DNA from: Smittia aterrima
Lineage: Eukaryota > Arthropoda > Insecta > Diptera > Chironomidae
Length of the DNA: 64,000 nucleotides
Direction of reading: 5' to 3'
Assembly: GCA_033063855.1 (NCBI GenBank)
Contig: CP093831.1
Location: 19,158,001 to 19,222,000, forward strand
Shown here: one piece after another, positions 26,275-36,016 of the stretch
Layout: each line of letters begins with the position of its first letter
Position numbering within the stretch: the stretch's first letter is position 1
Program-made: the position numbers and the translations under genes
Notes under the pieces: model-generated
Database searches by the model: none
Told to the model about the DNA's origin: nothing
Seen by the model: the letters and a program-made list of their open reading frames with translations, nothing else

Positions 26275-27798
26275 TTATGAAATTACTGCTTCGATAACAA
26301 CTGATGGTGGGTCTTCAGTTGATTGAGTTGCGTCCTTTTTGGTTGCCAATGAAACTTCATCTTCCTTGGACTCCGTTTTTTCCCCGTCCTCCTTATTTAC
26401 TTCTTTTGGCTTATTTTTTGTGTTCTTCGACTTCTTTTGTTTCTTTTTGGTCTTTGAGTCATGGGGTCGAGGATTCCACAATGTTCCTGTTACGTGTGTT
26501 CGTTCGCGGTAATTCTTCTAAAAGATTAATATGAATTTCGGTCTCTAAATTGTTTTATATAATTTACGTTTTGATTGGATCCATTGCCCATAGAATTGTT
26601 TAGGAGATTTCCCATGGCCATCGAGAGCACGTTAATCGGGTTACTGTTTAACAAAGAGTTTCCCATTGCAGAAAGTGCTGCACTTTGTCCATAAAAGTTA
26701 GAGTTACTTCTGGGCCCATTCAATGTGGGATTGAGTGGTGTAGTAACATAAGGCTGCACCCCCGGTTGCCAAATGTCATTTGCATAACAGTTGTTGCTCC
26801 AATCGTTCTGATAGCCGCCACTATTGTAGCGTTGACTCAAATTCATGTTAGAAGTTTGTGGATGAGATTTATTGTTGCTTCCGTTCGTTGACTTTGAAAC
26901 GCAAACTGAGTAGCCTTTGATGACAAAATCTTGACCACAAATTCGTTGTGCAATAGTTGGGTCTGTGAAAGTCACAAACGCATATCCTTTAAATTTCTTT
27001 GGATATGAAACTTCGACGATTTCCCCGAACTGTGAAAAAAAATCTCTAAGATCTCCTGCTTTAATAGCTTCGTTGACTCTCCCGATAAAACATTTATTCT
27101 CCAGATATAAGGAACTCTGGTCCTTATAATCGGGCAGTGCAAGTCTTACTTGCTGTCCTTCAATTTTGTGAGTTACTTTACCGAGAGCTTGCATCTGATC
27201 CTTATAATTTTCAAAGCGAATGAAAGCGAAACGTCGCGAAGTTCCAGTTTTCCTATCGCGCTTAAGCTCTGACATTACGAGTGGACCATACTTCGATTCG
27301 AAGTAGTTACGCAAATCAGCTTCTTCAGTCTGTGGTGATAAATTTAAAATAATGAGATCAACAGTTTTAGGTGACGACGATACTGTTGGTTTAGCTTCCA
27401 CCGGCTTAGATACACTCTTTTCCGGTGGTATTTGTGCCCAATCTTCTGAAACTTTTGCTTCAACCAAGTTTTTGGGGAAAACACAGAAATAATTGATCTT
27501 ATCACAACACCATCCATCGATTTCACTTGAAGGACTTGCTCCAGGTGGATGAAACTTCGATTCTGAGTCAATTTTCACCGCCCGATAACAATTAGTCAAG
27601 GGATTTCGAAATCTAAGGCCCGTGACTCGAGGAAAAATCGATTGAATCGTGGACAACAAAAGCGTTCCATCATTTTCCAGCGGTACTTCACACTCCTCAT
27701 CTACGAAGACAATTTCTTAGCACAACTACATTTCATATCAAAATATCTTTACCACCAAAGTCTTCGCTGACACGTATGTAACGCGATAGTGGATTCAT
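26275..27798 (-). CDS. TBPH: TDP-43/TBPH-like RNA-binding protein, divergent
   Basis: Two-RRM RNA-binding protein of the TDP-43 family, which controls splicing and mRNA stability. Exons on the minus strand are 27798-27753, 27700-26568 and 26517-26275 (introns 52 and 50 nt), giving 473 residues. The N-terminal domain is recognisable (YIRVSED, GTLLLSTIQ, LRFRNP, YFCVFPK). RRM1 is at about 128-205 (RNP1 RRFAFIRF) and RRM2 at about 218-285 (RNP1 FKGYAFVTF), followed by an Asn/Ser/Gly-rich region. Oddities: the RRM1 tryptophan of the LPWKT motif is replaced (LSPQT), the basic KRK...KVKR localisation signal is missing, and the last exon adds a lysine-rich tail (KTKKKQKKSK). If the last intron is retained, translation stops at 26526 without that tail. 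This is probably a fast-evolving paralog rather than the conserved fly TBPH; family membership is sure, orthology is not. Confidence 0.85.
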
Positions 27799-28166
27799 TT
27801 TAAGTCTTTCAATTGAAAAAATCCTTGTTTACTGCGATTCGCACTCAAATCGTCGTCGCTTAAATTTTTACGTTAAATCAACTTTCAATAAAATACATTT
27901 TTCTCGTTTCTTAGGAAGTTAATTGAGAATCCTTTTATTCAAGTATTCAACAATTAACTAGGGCTTACAACTATAGATACAATATATTTGGAAATTCTTT
28001 CTATTTACAGAGTTGTTGTTTGTATCATTGTGTTTTTCACTCTGGTCAAAACAAACAAAATGATGTTTGATGGTGAAACGATTAACAATTTCTATAGCTA
28101 ATTAATAGCACTTAGTGTTAAGTTTTAGTATAAGTAAAACTCTTAAGAAAAAGGATTCCATTAACA
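27799..28166. promoter_or_regulatory. Divergent promoter region, TDP-43-like / CENP-C-like
   Basis: These 368 bp separate the start codons of two divergently transcribed genes and must contain both promoters and 5' UTRs. The sequence is AT-rich, with no clear TATA box at a sensible distance from either start. It holds a possible splice acceptor before AGTTGTTG near 28010, so either gene may have a 5'-UTR intron here. Confidence 0.5.
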
Positions 28167-28985
28167 ATGGGACGTAGATTAACAGAGATTGAGCGGCTTA
28201 AAGAACATCAGCGTTCATTATTTATGTTTGATGAAACTTATTACGAGGAAATTGGAAGACCATACACAAGAAAGCAAAGACGAAGGACTTTATCAATTGA
28301 ATCACCTCGAAGGCGACTATCTTATCCAACTGAGATCATTAACAGAGCTCGGCCAATGGCAAATCGTTTTTCCGACATCATCAAAGCTATGATCTTTATC
28401 CGAGAAGAAAAAGAATTACGAGAAGGTGGTCTCGTAGATAATGAGATATATCGGTTCGTTCCTTTTCCGGAAGCAACATCTTTTCGTATATCTCGCTCGG
28501 AAACTTCAATTGCGTTGGATAAAGTAACTGGAATTTTAAAACTTAATCAAGGTGCTTTCAGAAAGTCTGTCGTACAATCCGAAAGTTTCGTAAGTTTCCT
28601 ATTTTAAAGAAAATTTTCCTCCGCTCCTATTCTAACATCTATTTCCCTGTCTATTTCCTTTGTACAGGTATTTTTTATTCTAACTGGCCAAGTCCATATC
28701 TCATTGAGAAATGGAGAAATTGAAATCGACGCTGGATCAATGACAACTTTGTAGAATATTCGTGGCAATCATTGGCGGACAGAGGCAGGTGCGAATACAC
28801 ATTTCTTCAGTTCTGCTAAGGAGTTTCGTAACCGCTGAACCATTTTCCCGTTAAACGATTGAAATAAAATCTTTTCCACTTGCGCTGGATCAATGAGTTA
28901 CATCAAGATTAACAAAGGACAAGATTTCAAAATAGAGAACCGTCTTTCAGATGTGGCAATATTTTATTATCATAGAATCAAATAA
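28167..28985 (+). CDS. Small CENP-C-like cupin protein
   Basis: The C-terminal part resembles the cupin dimerisation domain of the centromere protein CENP-C: GILKLNQGAFRK, then FFILTGQVHISL, then an acidic strand and DAGSM. Exons 28167-28589 and 28668-28754 are joined by a 78-nt phase-0 intron and end at an in-frame TAG, giving 169 residues that stop inside the cupin fold. A second copy of the missing end lies at 28884-28985. A possible intron 28751-28897 (donor after TTT, acceptor AATGAG) joins it in frame to give 197 residues ending HRIK. Only about 200 residues are present, against well over a thousand for fly CENP-C, and the CENP-C box is not clear. The basic N-terminal half (RKQRRRTL, PRRRLSYP) could bind DNA or nucleosomes, which is inference. 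AATAAA at 28863 could end the short form. Confidence 0.5.
28730..28896 (+). repeat. Direct repeat from tandem duplication of the cupin end
   Basis: The 14-nt string CGCTGGATCAATGA occurs at 28730-28743 and again at 28883-28896, 153 nt (51 codons) apart and in the same frame. What follows each copy encodes a similar peptide: copy 1 has RGNHWRTE and copy 2 has KGQDFKIE at the equivalent place. An ATTGAAAT string is also shared just upstream of both. This is best explained as an old tandem duplication of the cupin's last segment. Confidence 0.6.
28863..28868 (+). terminator. Possible poly(A) signal of the short cupin form
   Basis: AATAAA about 110 nt after the TAG at 28752-28754 and just upstream of the second copy of the cupin end. 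If it is used, transcripts end before copy 2 and encode only the 169-residue form; if it is spliced out or ignored, the 197-residue form can be made. Confidence 0.4.
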
Positions 28986-29018
28986 TGTCTGTGATACTTT
29001 TTAAATGTCATCCTTTAT

Positions 29019-29024
29019 TTTATT
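29019..29024 (-). terminator. Poly(A) signal right after the F-box stop codon
   Basis: Read on the minus strand, the stop codon TAA (29030-29028) is followed within 4 nt by AATAAA and then by a second overlapping AATAAA at 29014-29019. The 3' UTR would therefore be only about 25-30 nt, fitting between this stop and the end of the convergent cupin gene at 28985. Confidence 0.65.
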
Positions 29025-29027
29025 CCT

Positions 29028-30347
29028 TTATCCGTTTGCACAACGATCACATAATACAATAAACTTGTTGACATCATTTCTGGTAGTTTTTAATTCGTTG
29101 AATTCTTGTTCACATTCGCCTTCAAATGAATAGCATGAAAGGCGTCTTAATGCTTTGAGATTAATTGCAGCGTAACGAACAATGGCAGGAGAGAGTTTTG
29201 TTGCATATAGACATTTTAGATTTGGCATTAGTTTCATGAAATCTATTATTATGGAGGCTGGAGCAGTACAGTCCATATGTTGGACTTTGAATGATGTAAC
29301 ATTTGTGTTTCGTTTTAGAGATTTCAGCAGCTCACGAGTGTCGTTCATCTCAGCAGAGTTCTTAAGGAATCGAATATTTAATGACGTTAACATTGTTAAT
29401 GAGTTCCAAACTTTAAAGATTATTAGAAGCTCGTTTGAAGATAATTCGATTGACTCATTTTCGTGATCGTAGAATCCCCATTCATGAGGTCCTCTTTTGA
29501 TTGTTTTTTGATGGAAAACAAATTTCAATTCTTCAATGTGTTCGCCTTGAGATTTCAAGAACTCTTCTATGTTATTTTGTGTGGATATTGCAGTGTCGTC
29601 AAGACCAATTGTTAATGATCTTAATTGAAGATTTAACGACGATGATATGTCGTCAGAAAACAAATCATTTGCGACTAAATAATTAATTTCAAGATGCTTC
29701 AACTGTGCGTTATGCTTGAGAAACTCGACGATTGCTTCCCCAACTCGAAGAGGACTTAATATATCACATGACAAAAAGCGAAGTGAAATAGACTTCAGCG
29801 ATGGTTGAAATGCGATGAACAAATCGAAAAGATCAAGTGTAACATCAGAAAGCACAAGACACTCAAGTTCCGGTAAAATAATTCTGGGAGATCCACTTAA
29901 TTCGCGAATGTTGATGCACATGATCTTTAGATTTCTCACCGTCGAGAATGTTTCCATCATTTTAACAAAGCTTTTTTGCGATGAAATTTTTCCAACGTTA
30001 AGCGAAACATTTGACCATTTCTTATCTCGAAGTCTATGAAGTGTCGTGGAGCTAATCTTGAAATCACTAAAGGACACGATCTCATAGTTGCGACTACTAT
30101 TAGCAATTTCCACTGGAGGTTCCTTATTCCAGCAATGCAGACGAATTACAACATTCTTTCTAAATGTCAAGCTCGAACCAATTGTTAAATTCCAAAACTT
30201 AGAGACCAGCGTTGCTCTTACTAGATCGTTGACCGGTAAGTGGCTCCAAATAAGTTCACGAATTTCGTCAGGAAACACATTTACTGGATCTGTCTCAGAC
30301 GTCATGAATTCAATTTCTTTCTTGCTCCCGAAAAAATTCATCATCAA
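29028..30347 (-). CDS. F-box and leucine-rich-repeat protein
   Basis: Single-exon gene of 439 residues. An F-box is visible at about residues 24-63 (FPDEIRELIWSHLP, then LVRATLVSKFWN), the motif that docks on SKP1 in SCF ubiquitin ligases. The rest is a string of irregular leucine-rich repeats (for example LPELECLVLSDV, LKHLEINYL, LRSLTIGLDD, LKALRRLSCYSF), the usual substrate-binding part. It resembles the many rapidly evolving F-box/LRR genes of midges and mosquitoes, so no specific substrate is proposed. The start is the first of three consecutive ATGs; a later ATG (MTSETDP) 15 codons in would also keep the F-box. It lies head-to-head with the NIF3-like gene (266 bp between start codons) and tail-to-tail with the cupin gene. 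Confidence 0.85.
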   Translation of the reverse strand: MMMNFFGSKKEIEFMTSETDPVNVFPDEIRELIWSHLPVNDLVRATLVSKFWNLTIGSSLTFRKNVVIRLHCWNKEPPVEIANSSRNYEIVSFSDFKISSTTLHRLRDKKWSNVSLNVGKISSQKSFVKMMETFSTVRNLKIMCINIRELSGSPRIILPELECLVLSDVTLDLFDLFIAFQPSLKSISLRFLSCDILSPLRVGEAIVEFLKHNAQLKHLEINYLVANDLFSDDISSSLNLQLRSLTIGLDDTAISTQNNIEEFLKSQGEHIEELKFVFHQKTIKRGPHEWGFYDHENESIELSSNELLIIFKVWNSLTMLTSLNIRFLKNSAEMNDTRELLKSLKRNTNVTSFKVQHMDCTAPASIIIDFMKLMPNLKCLYATKLSPAIVRYAAINLKALRRLSCYSFEGECEQEFNELKTTRNDVNKFIVLCDRCANG

Positions 30348-30613
30348 TTTGTTTTTGTTTTTGTTGACGCAGCTGATAATTCAATTGTGAAATAAAATAA
30401 AAATCTCGATTTGCTGTATAAATTTCCTACTTACATTGATATTAGAACAAATGAAGTTTATATTTCGGTTATTTGTATCTGAATTGGCAATTTAAATCAC
30501 CATTAAATAAATTTTAGAAGAATATCAGAAAAAATCTATAACCCAAATGAACGAGGGGTCTTGATCAAAATCGAGGGGTTCTAAAAATTTTCGGAAATTT
30601 TATCAGAAGTTTA

Positions 30614-31608
30614 ATGTTAAAACTTAAATCAGCCTTTAGATCAGCATCAAATCACTTTTTCAATTTGCCCGTGAAAAGAAATAACTCAACCATGAGGTAA
30701 GATTAAAATTAGATTCATTTTTTTATTATATCTAATAGCAAAATTCTAGACTTTCGGAAGTTGTAGAAGCCCTAAATAGCTTTGCACCTTTAAGCTTCGC
30801 TGAAAAATGGGATAATGTCGGCCTTCTTGTTGAACCAAGCAGTAACATCGAACTCAAAACAATTTTGCTTACGAACGATTTGACTTTGAATGTTCTCGAA
30901 GAGGCCAAAACAAAGAACGCTAACTTGATAATTTCATATCATCCTCCAATTTTTAGCGGTCTCAAGCGATTGACGATGCAAAACTGGAAAGAGCAAATTA
31001 TTGTAAAATGCATCGAGAACCAAATCGCAATTTATTCGCCCCACACGTCATGGGACTCATGGTAATTTTTAGTTTGTTTTAAGAATATGTATACATAAAC
31101 TTTTTTCTCTTGTAGTCCTAATGGAGTAGGCGACTGGCTTGCAGAATGTCTTCCTATCATTTCAAAAAGCCCAGCGCTTCCCAATCCACTCAACTTGTCC
31201 TTTGGAGCTGGACGTATTTGTCAAGTGAAGGGAACTTTATCATTAAAAGAAGCAATCGACAGGATCAAAAGTTATACAAACATGCCGGATGTTCGAGTAG
31301 CTATTCGAACTGATGGATCGTTAGATAGCAAAATTGCCAACTTTGCAGTTTGTGCAGGTTCTGGAGGCTCAGTTTTGAAAGACATTAAAGCACCGATTGA
31401 TCTTTTTATTACTGGAGAAATGTCTCATCACGAATGCTTGGACGCAATTAATCGACAAGTTAGTGTTGTCGTTCTCAATCACTCAAATTCAGAGCGTGGA
31501 TATTTAAAAATGTTCAAAGAAATTCTATATTCAGCTTTGAATGGGAAAATAGAAGCAACAAAAATTGTCATTTCTCAAACAGATGCAGATCCTTTAAACA
31601 CATATTAA
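30614..31608 (+). CDS. NIF3L1: NIF3-like protein 1
   Basis: Member of the NIF3/YbgI family of metal-binding proteins, widely conserved but of unsettled biochemical role. Exons are 30614-30696, 30750-31061 and 31116-31608, with introns of 53 and 54 nt; 295 residues. Family motifs are present: LSFAEKWDNVGLLVEP, the metal-site SYHPPIF, IYSPHTSWDS, CAGSGGSV, TGEMSHHECLDA and NHSNSERGYL. The first 27 residues are basic and serine-rich without acids, which suggests mitochondrial import (inference); translation from the second ATG (MRLSEVV) would give a cytosolic form. It lacks the insert of about 80 residues that the human protein carries between the two halves. It converges with Arp2, and their 3' UTRs probably overlap. 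Confidence 0.93.
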
Positions 31609-31643
31609 ACTGTAGCCGGTTTTTTTTTCTTGGGAACTTTTCT

Positions 31644-31649
31644 TTTATT
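31644..31649 (-). terminator. Probable poly(A) signal of Arp2
   Basis: AATAAA on the minus strand about 175 nt beyond the Arp2 stop codon at 31825. It lies only about 36 nt after the NIF3-like stop codon on the other strand, so the Arp2 transcript would run under most of the NIF3-like 3' UTR. Confidence 0.45.
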
Positions 31650-31765
31650 TGATTAATTAAATTTCATTCACAATTGGAATGCGCAAGTTAAATGCCTTAG
31701 AAATTAAATGAAAGAAGATATTTGCGAAGTTGTTAATCAATCAAGTTAATGATTGCATTGATCGA

Positions 31766-31771
31766 AATAAA
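31766..31771 (+). terminator. Probable poly(A) signal of the NIF3-like gene
   Basis: AATAAA about 160 nt after the NIF3-like stop codon and about 55 nt short of the Arp2 stop codon. With the minus-strand signal at 31644, this predicts more than 100 nt of complementary 3'-UTR sequence between the two mRNAs. Confidence 0.45.
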
Positions 31772-31824
31772 AAGGAAAATACTTTGATGAATAAAAAAAA
31801 ATTGACTCTGAACACGATCTTGGC

Positions 31825-33501
31825 TTAAGGCCTCGCGCCCCATTTGCTTAGAACTTTCAGTCCCATCTCTTGATACTCTGCTTTCGACATCCAAAACTCG
31901 TCTTTGTTCTTGTTGAGACCTGCAAGGACGGCACCACCGATGAAAACCATATCCTTTCGTCTGGGCGGGTCATCGATACGAATCTTGAACTTGGACAGTT
32001 TGTCGATATCATTCTTAAGAACCCGTTCCAGATAGAGCTGTTTGATTTCGCGCTCAAGTCGTGATGGAAGCCCAGGATACATTGTTGATCCTCCCGAAAG
32101 AACAATGCGCTTATACAACTCTGGTCGCATGTCCATATCCGCCGCTTGAATCGTGTTGAAAACGAGTTCAGCAATTCCTTGACCTTCAACATTTATTAAA
32201 TGTGGTTGGAAGAGGGCTTCTGGTGCTTCAAAGCGTTCTCCGCCTACCTTGATGACTCTTCCATCAGGAAGCGTATATGTTTCTACAAGAACTGTAGTCT
32301 CAAGAGCCAGTCTTTGCTCCATTTCAATATCGTAACCGATGTAGCAAAGTTTCTCTTTCATCATCCTAACAGTCTCGAAATCAGCAGAGTGATTGAATGC
32401 GTAGCCACGAAGCAACAAAAGTTTGATAAGATACTTTGTGATGTCTCTTCCGGCGATATCCAATCGCTTCGTTAGATGTGGCAGTGCATACGACTCGTAA
32501 ACTGGACAAATGTGAGTCACACCATCTCCAGAATCAATTACGACACCCGAAATCAAACCTTGAGCGTAGAGTGTCAACACAGCCTGAATTGCAATGTATG
32601 TCGAATCAAATCCGTACTTTTCAAACATTACTTCAATCATCTTCTCGCGATTCTTTAACGGATTGAGTGGCGGCTCAGTCAAAAGAATTTTTGTGTTGAC
32701 CGGGTCGATGTTCATCTTCTTAGGTCCAAAAGTGTAGTCCCAGACATGACACATATCTTCCCAATTGCGGACCATTCCATTTTCCATTGGATAAGAAACC
32801 TCGAGCATTGATCGGAGCTGTGATGCTTCATCGCCAACCATCAAATCCTAGGAAATATAAACATATTTTAGCGCTCTTGTTCAAAATAATACATGAAACT
32901 TTGGAAAAACACACAGCAAACTACCGCACGCGACTTACAGGCAACGTAGAAGTTCCAGCATCCTTTTGTTAATTAAATTAATAATTATGCATGAAAGCAA
33001 AATCAGACAAAAATTTGTTACAAAGAAACTTTATTAGTAGGGACCAACGCAATCTAAAATTTTAGGTCTTGGAGATAAACGAATGAAACTATTCTCGAGT
33101 GGATCACAAAAAAGGGTTTTAACGCAACAGAGAACAACGACCGAGACTTACATCAACGTGTAAATTCTGCGAATTTCAAATTATCAATAAATTACGAAGA
33201 GATCCAGGAGAAAAGAAAATATATGAATTAATTAATGTTTTCAACGCCGAGACTCACTTTTACTTCAATGTCACCGATCTTGTTAACAGCACGGATAGTG
33301 GGTCTGCCAACCATTGATGGAAAGATGTGAGCTGGAAAGTTGCTTCCGGCATATCCGCACTTCACGAACTAAAATTGAAGGAAAATTTTCTCTTGTTATC
33401 TTTTGCCCAACCCAAATTGCAAAATATTAACGTTATTTCGATTAAATGCTTACGCCAGTTCCATTGTCGCAGACGATAACATTACGCCCTTGGCTATCCA
33501 T
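31825..33501 (-). CDS. Arp2: Actin-related protein 2 (Arp2)
   Basis: Subunit of the Arp2/3 complex, which nucleates branched actin filaments in the cytoplasm; Arp2 and Arp3 form the first two subunits of the new branch. Exons on the minus strand are 33501-33454, 33368-33258 and 32847-31825, with introns of 85 and 410 nt, giving 393 residues against 394 in human. The protein is nearly colinear with human ARP2: MDSQGRNVIVCDNGTGFVKC at the start, GDGVTHICPVY (nucleotide loop), LDIAGRDIT, LKLLLLRGY-type helix, IVLSGGSTMYPGLPSR and the C-terminal DEFWMSKAEYQE. Splice phases are all 0 and join without loss. The larger intron 2 (32848-33257) holds no other feature. Confidence 0.98.
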
Positions 33502-35330
33502 TGTTTTAAACCTAAGACTGCACTCAACTCGTCGTACTTTATTAAGAAAATTTGAAGAACTTGCGACGATTTGAGAATTATGATTCAGCGGCAGAGACAA
33601 CTCAATCCTAGATTAGTACTTTCGAAAACAACCGGAAAATTGATTTTGTCTCCTATAATTCACGACATATTTAAAAACACCCAAAATACTATAACATCAT
33701 CAAATCAGACAAATCATCAGATGAAAAAATGTTTGCGTGAATAAAAGTGTTCTTTTTTTCCACATCTTGATACATCTAGATTTGAGTTATCTCTGGCAAT
33801 TCTACTCCAGAAAATTTAAATTTACTCGACTGTTAAAATTTAATAATCTGGAATTTTATTGTTTAATATTCGATCTAAATAAAGATGACGCAAAACAAAA
33901 ACATTTAATTAAATTGTAATAATCATTACATGTAGATTACATGACTAGTAGAGTTGGTGAGATACGCTCAAAATTTTTTAGATGCTTGAAAGTTTGAATT
34001 CATAAAGTCGCTTCATTATCAACTTTATTTAATTTCAATAAAGTTTCCAGTTCACAAACAAATTTATCTCTTTTATGGCTGGAGCGTGACTCATGGGCTT
34101 CCAAGAAAACTTCTTATTTACCCTCGCAAATTCACCTGTACCATTCAAATTCATTTACTCAAATCAAATAAAAGTCGTGTAGGAGATTACATCTCGCAAA
34201 CAAGGTGCAGAGGAAGCCAGAATAACTAATGGATGAACAGGTGTCAATTGAGGATATTGAGATTTTTCCTCGCTCGGACGCACGAAGATTTATTGCAGTC
34301 ATCTTCATCTTTATCCGACTCGCGCAATATTCTTCTACCAATTTTGAAGCTTGAGAAAACTTCTCGAATTTCTTTAGATCGTGAGGAAATTTTATTCGAG
34401 AAAAGCATAACATCAGGAAAGCAATTCGAATTCCTTAAAAGGAAAGTGAAACTTTTTGATATTTGCTTCAAACTGTGTGAATAAAATGGCAACAGATAAT
34501 AACATTTGCGAATTTCCTTCTCATACGTCGACAAGCGAGAACGATCACAAAAGATATTGAACATAAAATCCCACTCGTATTGCATAACATGGCAAGAGAA
34601 GAAGACAAGGTGTGCGAAGAGAAGTAAGAAAATTTAATTAGCGTCTCAGCGAGTTTAATAAGATTTTCATTGTCGGGATATAAGAAAAGTTGACGTTAAT
34701 GTGTGAAACATCGAGAAAATATTCCTCAATAGAGTAACACCTTCGTCGCTTTCTAGCAACCGTAAATGTAAACTTGATGCTCTTATCCGGGCACCTGATG
34801 CAATTGTTATGTTCTCTATTTATACGTTGTTTCTACCGGAAATTTTCTTTGTTGAGAAATAAGTCGGTGGCCTTTAAAGTGAGCAAATCTTAAAATATTA
34901 AAGGAATGTCATAAATTGCTTAAAGCCCTAACTTTCCCGGAAATTCTTTAGAGCCCCTTACGGCGAATATCTCCCCATGAAGATTTAATGATAAATATGA
35001 AGCATGTCGAGTGTAGATAGATGAACCGCAATAGCAAACAGATCTCTTTCGTGTGTTTCAATGTACGGAAACCTGTTGAGTCTACCAAAGAAATATTTAA
35101 GGTTTCGTTCGGGTCACACGCTTACAACTCTCACCCTCTTTCTGCTGAAAGATATTTTGCCTCAACCAATGCGAATGTTTGCGATAGAATCTGATGAAGC
35201 ACTCCGATGAGTCGTAATGTTTTCGGTCACATGTGAGAGTTCAGAAAGTTTGGCGTGATGAAGCGGAAAACTTTCTTAATCTTCTCCTCGTTTTATTAAA
35301 CACTTCTGATGTCATTAATCGTTTACTTCA
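33502..35330. other. Non-coding stretch upstream of Arp2
   Basis: Contains the Arp2 promoter and 5' UTR near 33.5 kb. Beyond that only short frames occur (up to 113 codons at 34244-34585, overlapped by an 83-codon frame on the other strand), with no recognisable motif. Nothing else seen. Confidence 0.6.
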
Positions 35331-36016
35331 ATGTCATAGATAACAACATTACTAGATGCGACACTTCGCCAATAACGGTTTGAGAGAGGTTGCATTGTTG
35401 TTGTTTTTTGCTTTGTTTGATTCCGTTTCGGAATGGGCCGAAATGTATGATTCCGGATCGGAATCATATATTTTGCTCCATTCCGGATTGGAATCAAGCA
35501 TGCTTTTTTCGCTCGTTTTGGGTTGTTGTTGTTGTTTGAGAGAGGTTGGAGGAAATTCAACAGAAACTCAGCTGTTTTCTCTAAAACCTTTGAAGTTTTA
35601 TTCAAAATAAAAGTTTTACTAGTTCGCCTAGCCCCTTAAGGATTTTTTGAAAGAAGTCAATAAATGAATCATGTAAAAAAAATTAAGAAACCTGTTGCAA
35701 TGGGGAAGTTTGGGAATCGACCTAAGATCAAAAAGCTATCACTTATTTAACAACAAACAGATTAAAGCTGACAGCAAGGGAAATATCTCATCGCGTTAAT
35801 AACAAAGAGCAATAATTCTATTAAAAACTAATAATATTAACATCAACGAAAAAAACTATGCTTGATTCCAATCCGGAATGGAGCAAAATATATGATTCCA
35901 ATCCGGAATCATACATTTCGGTCCATTCCGAACCGGAATCATACAAAACGAAAAACAACAACAATGCAACCTCTCTGAACTTGAGTGTCGCATCTAGTTA
36001 TGTTGTTATCTATGTC
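35331..36016. mobile_element. Fold-back element with about 170-bp inverted arms
   Basis: The left arm (about 35331-35503) recurs as its reverse complement in the right arm (about 35858-36016), with some substitutions and small gaps. Shared strings include CATAGATAACAACAT, CTAGATGCGACACT, GAGAGGTTGCATTGTTGTTG and CATTCCGGATTGGAATC. Each arm itself contains short palindromes of the type GATTCCGGATCGGAATC. The 354-bp centre is AT-rich with no transposase frame. This is the structure of a non-autonomous fold-back or MITE-type DNA transposon. A clean target-site duplication was not resolved by eye. Open frames in both arms are a side effect of the repeats, not genes. Confidence 0.75.
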
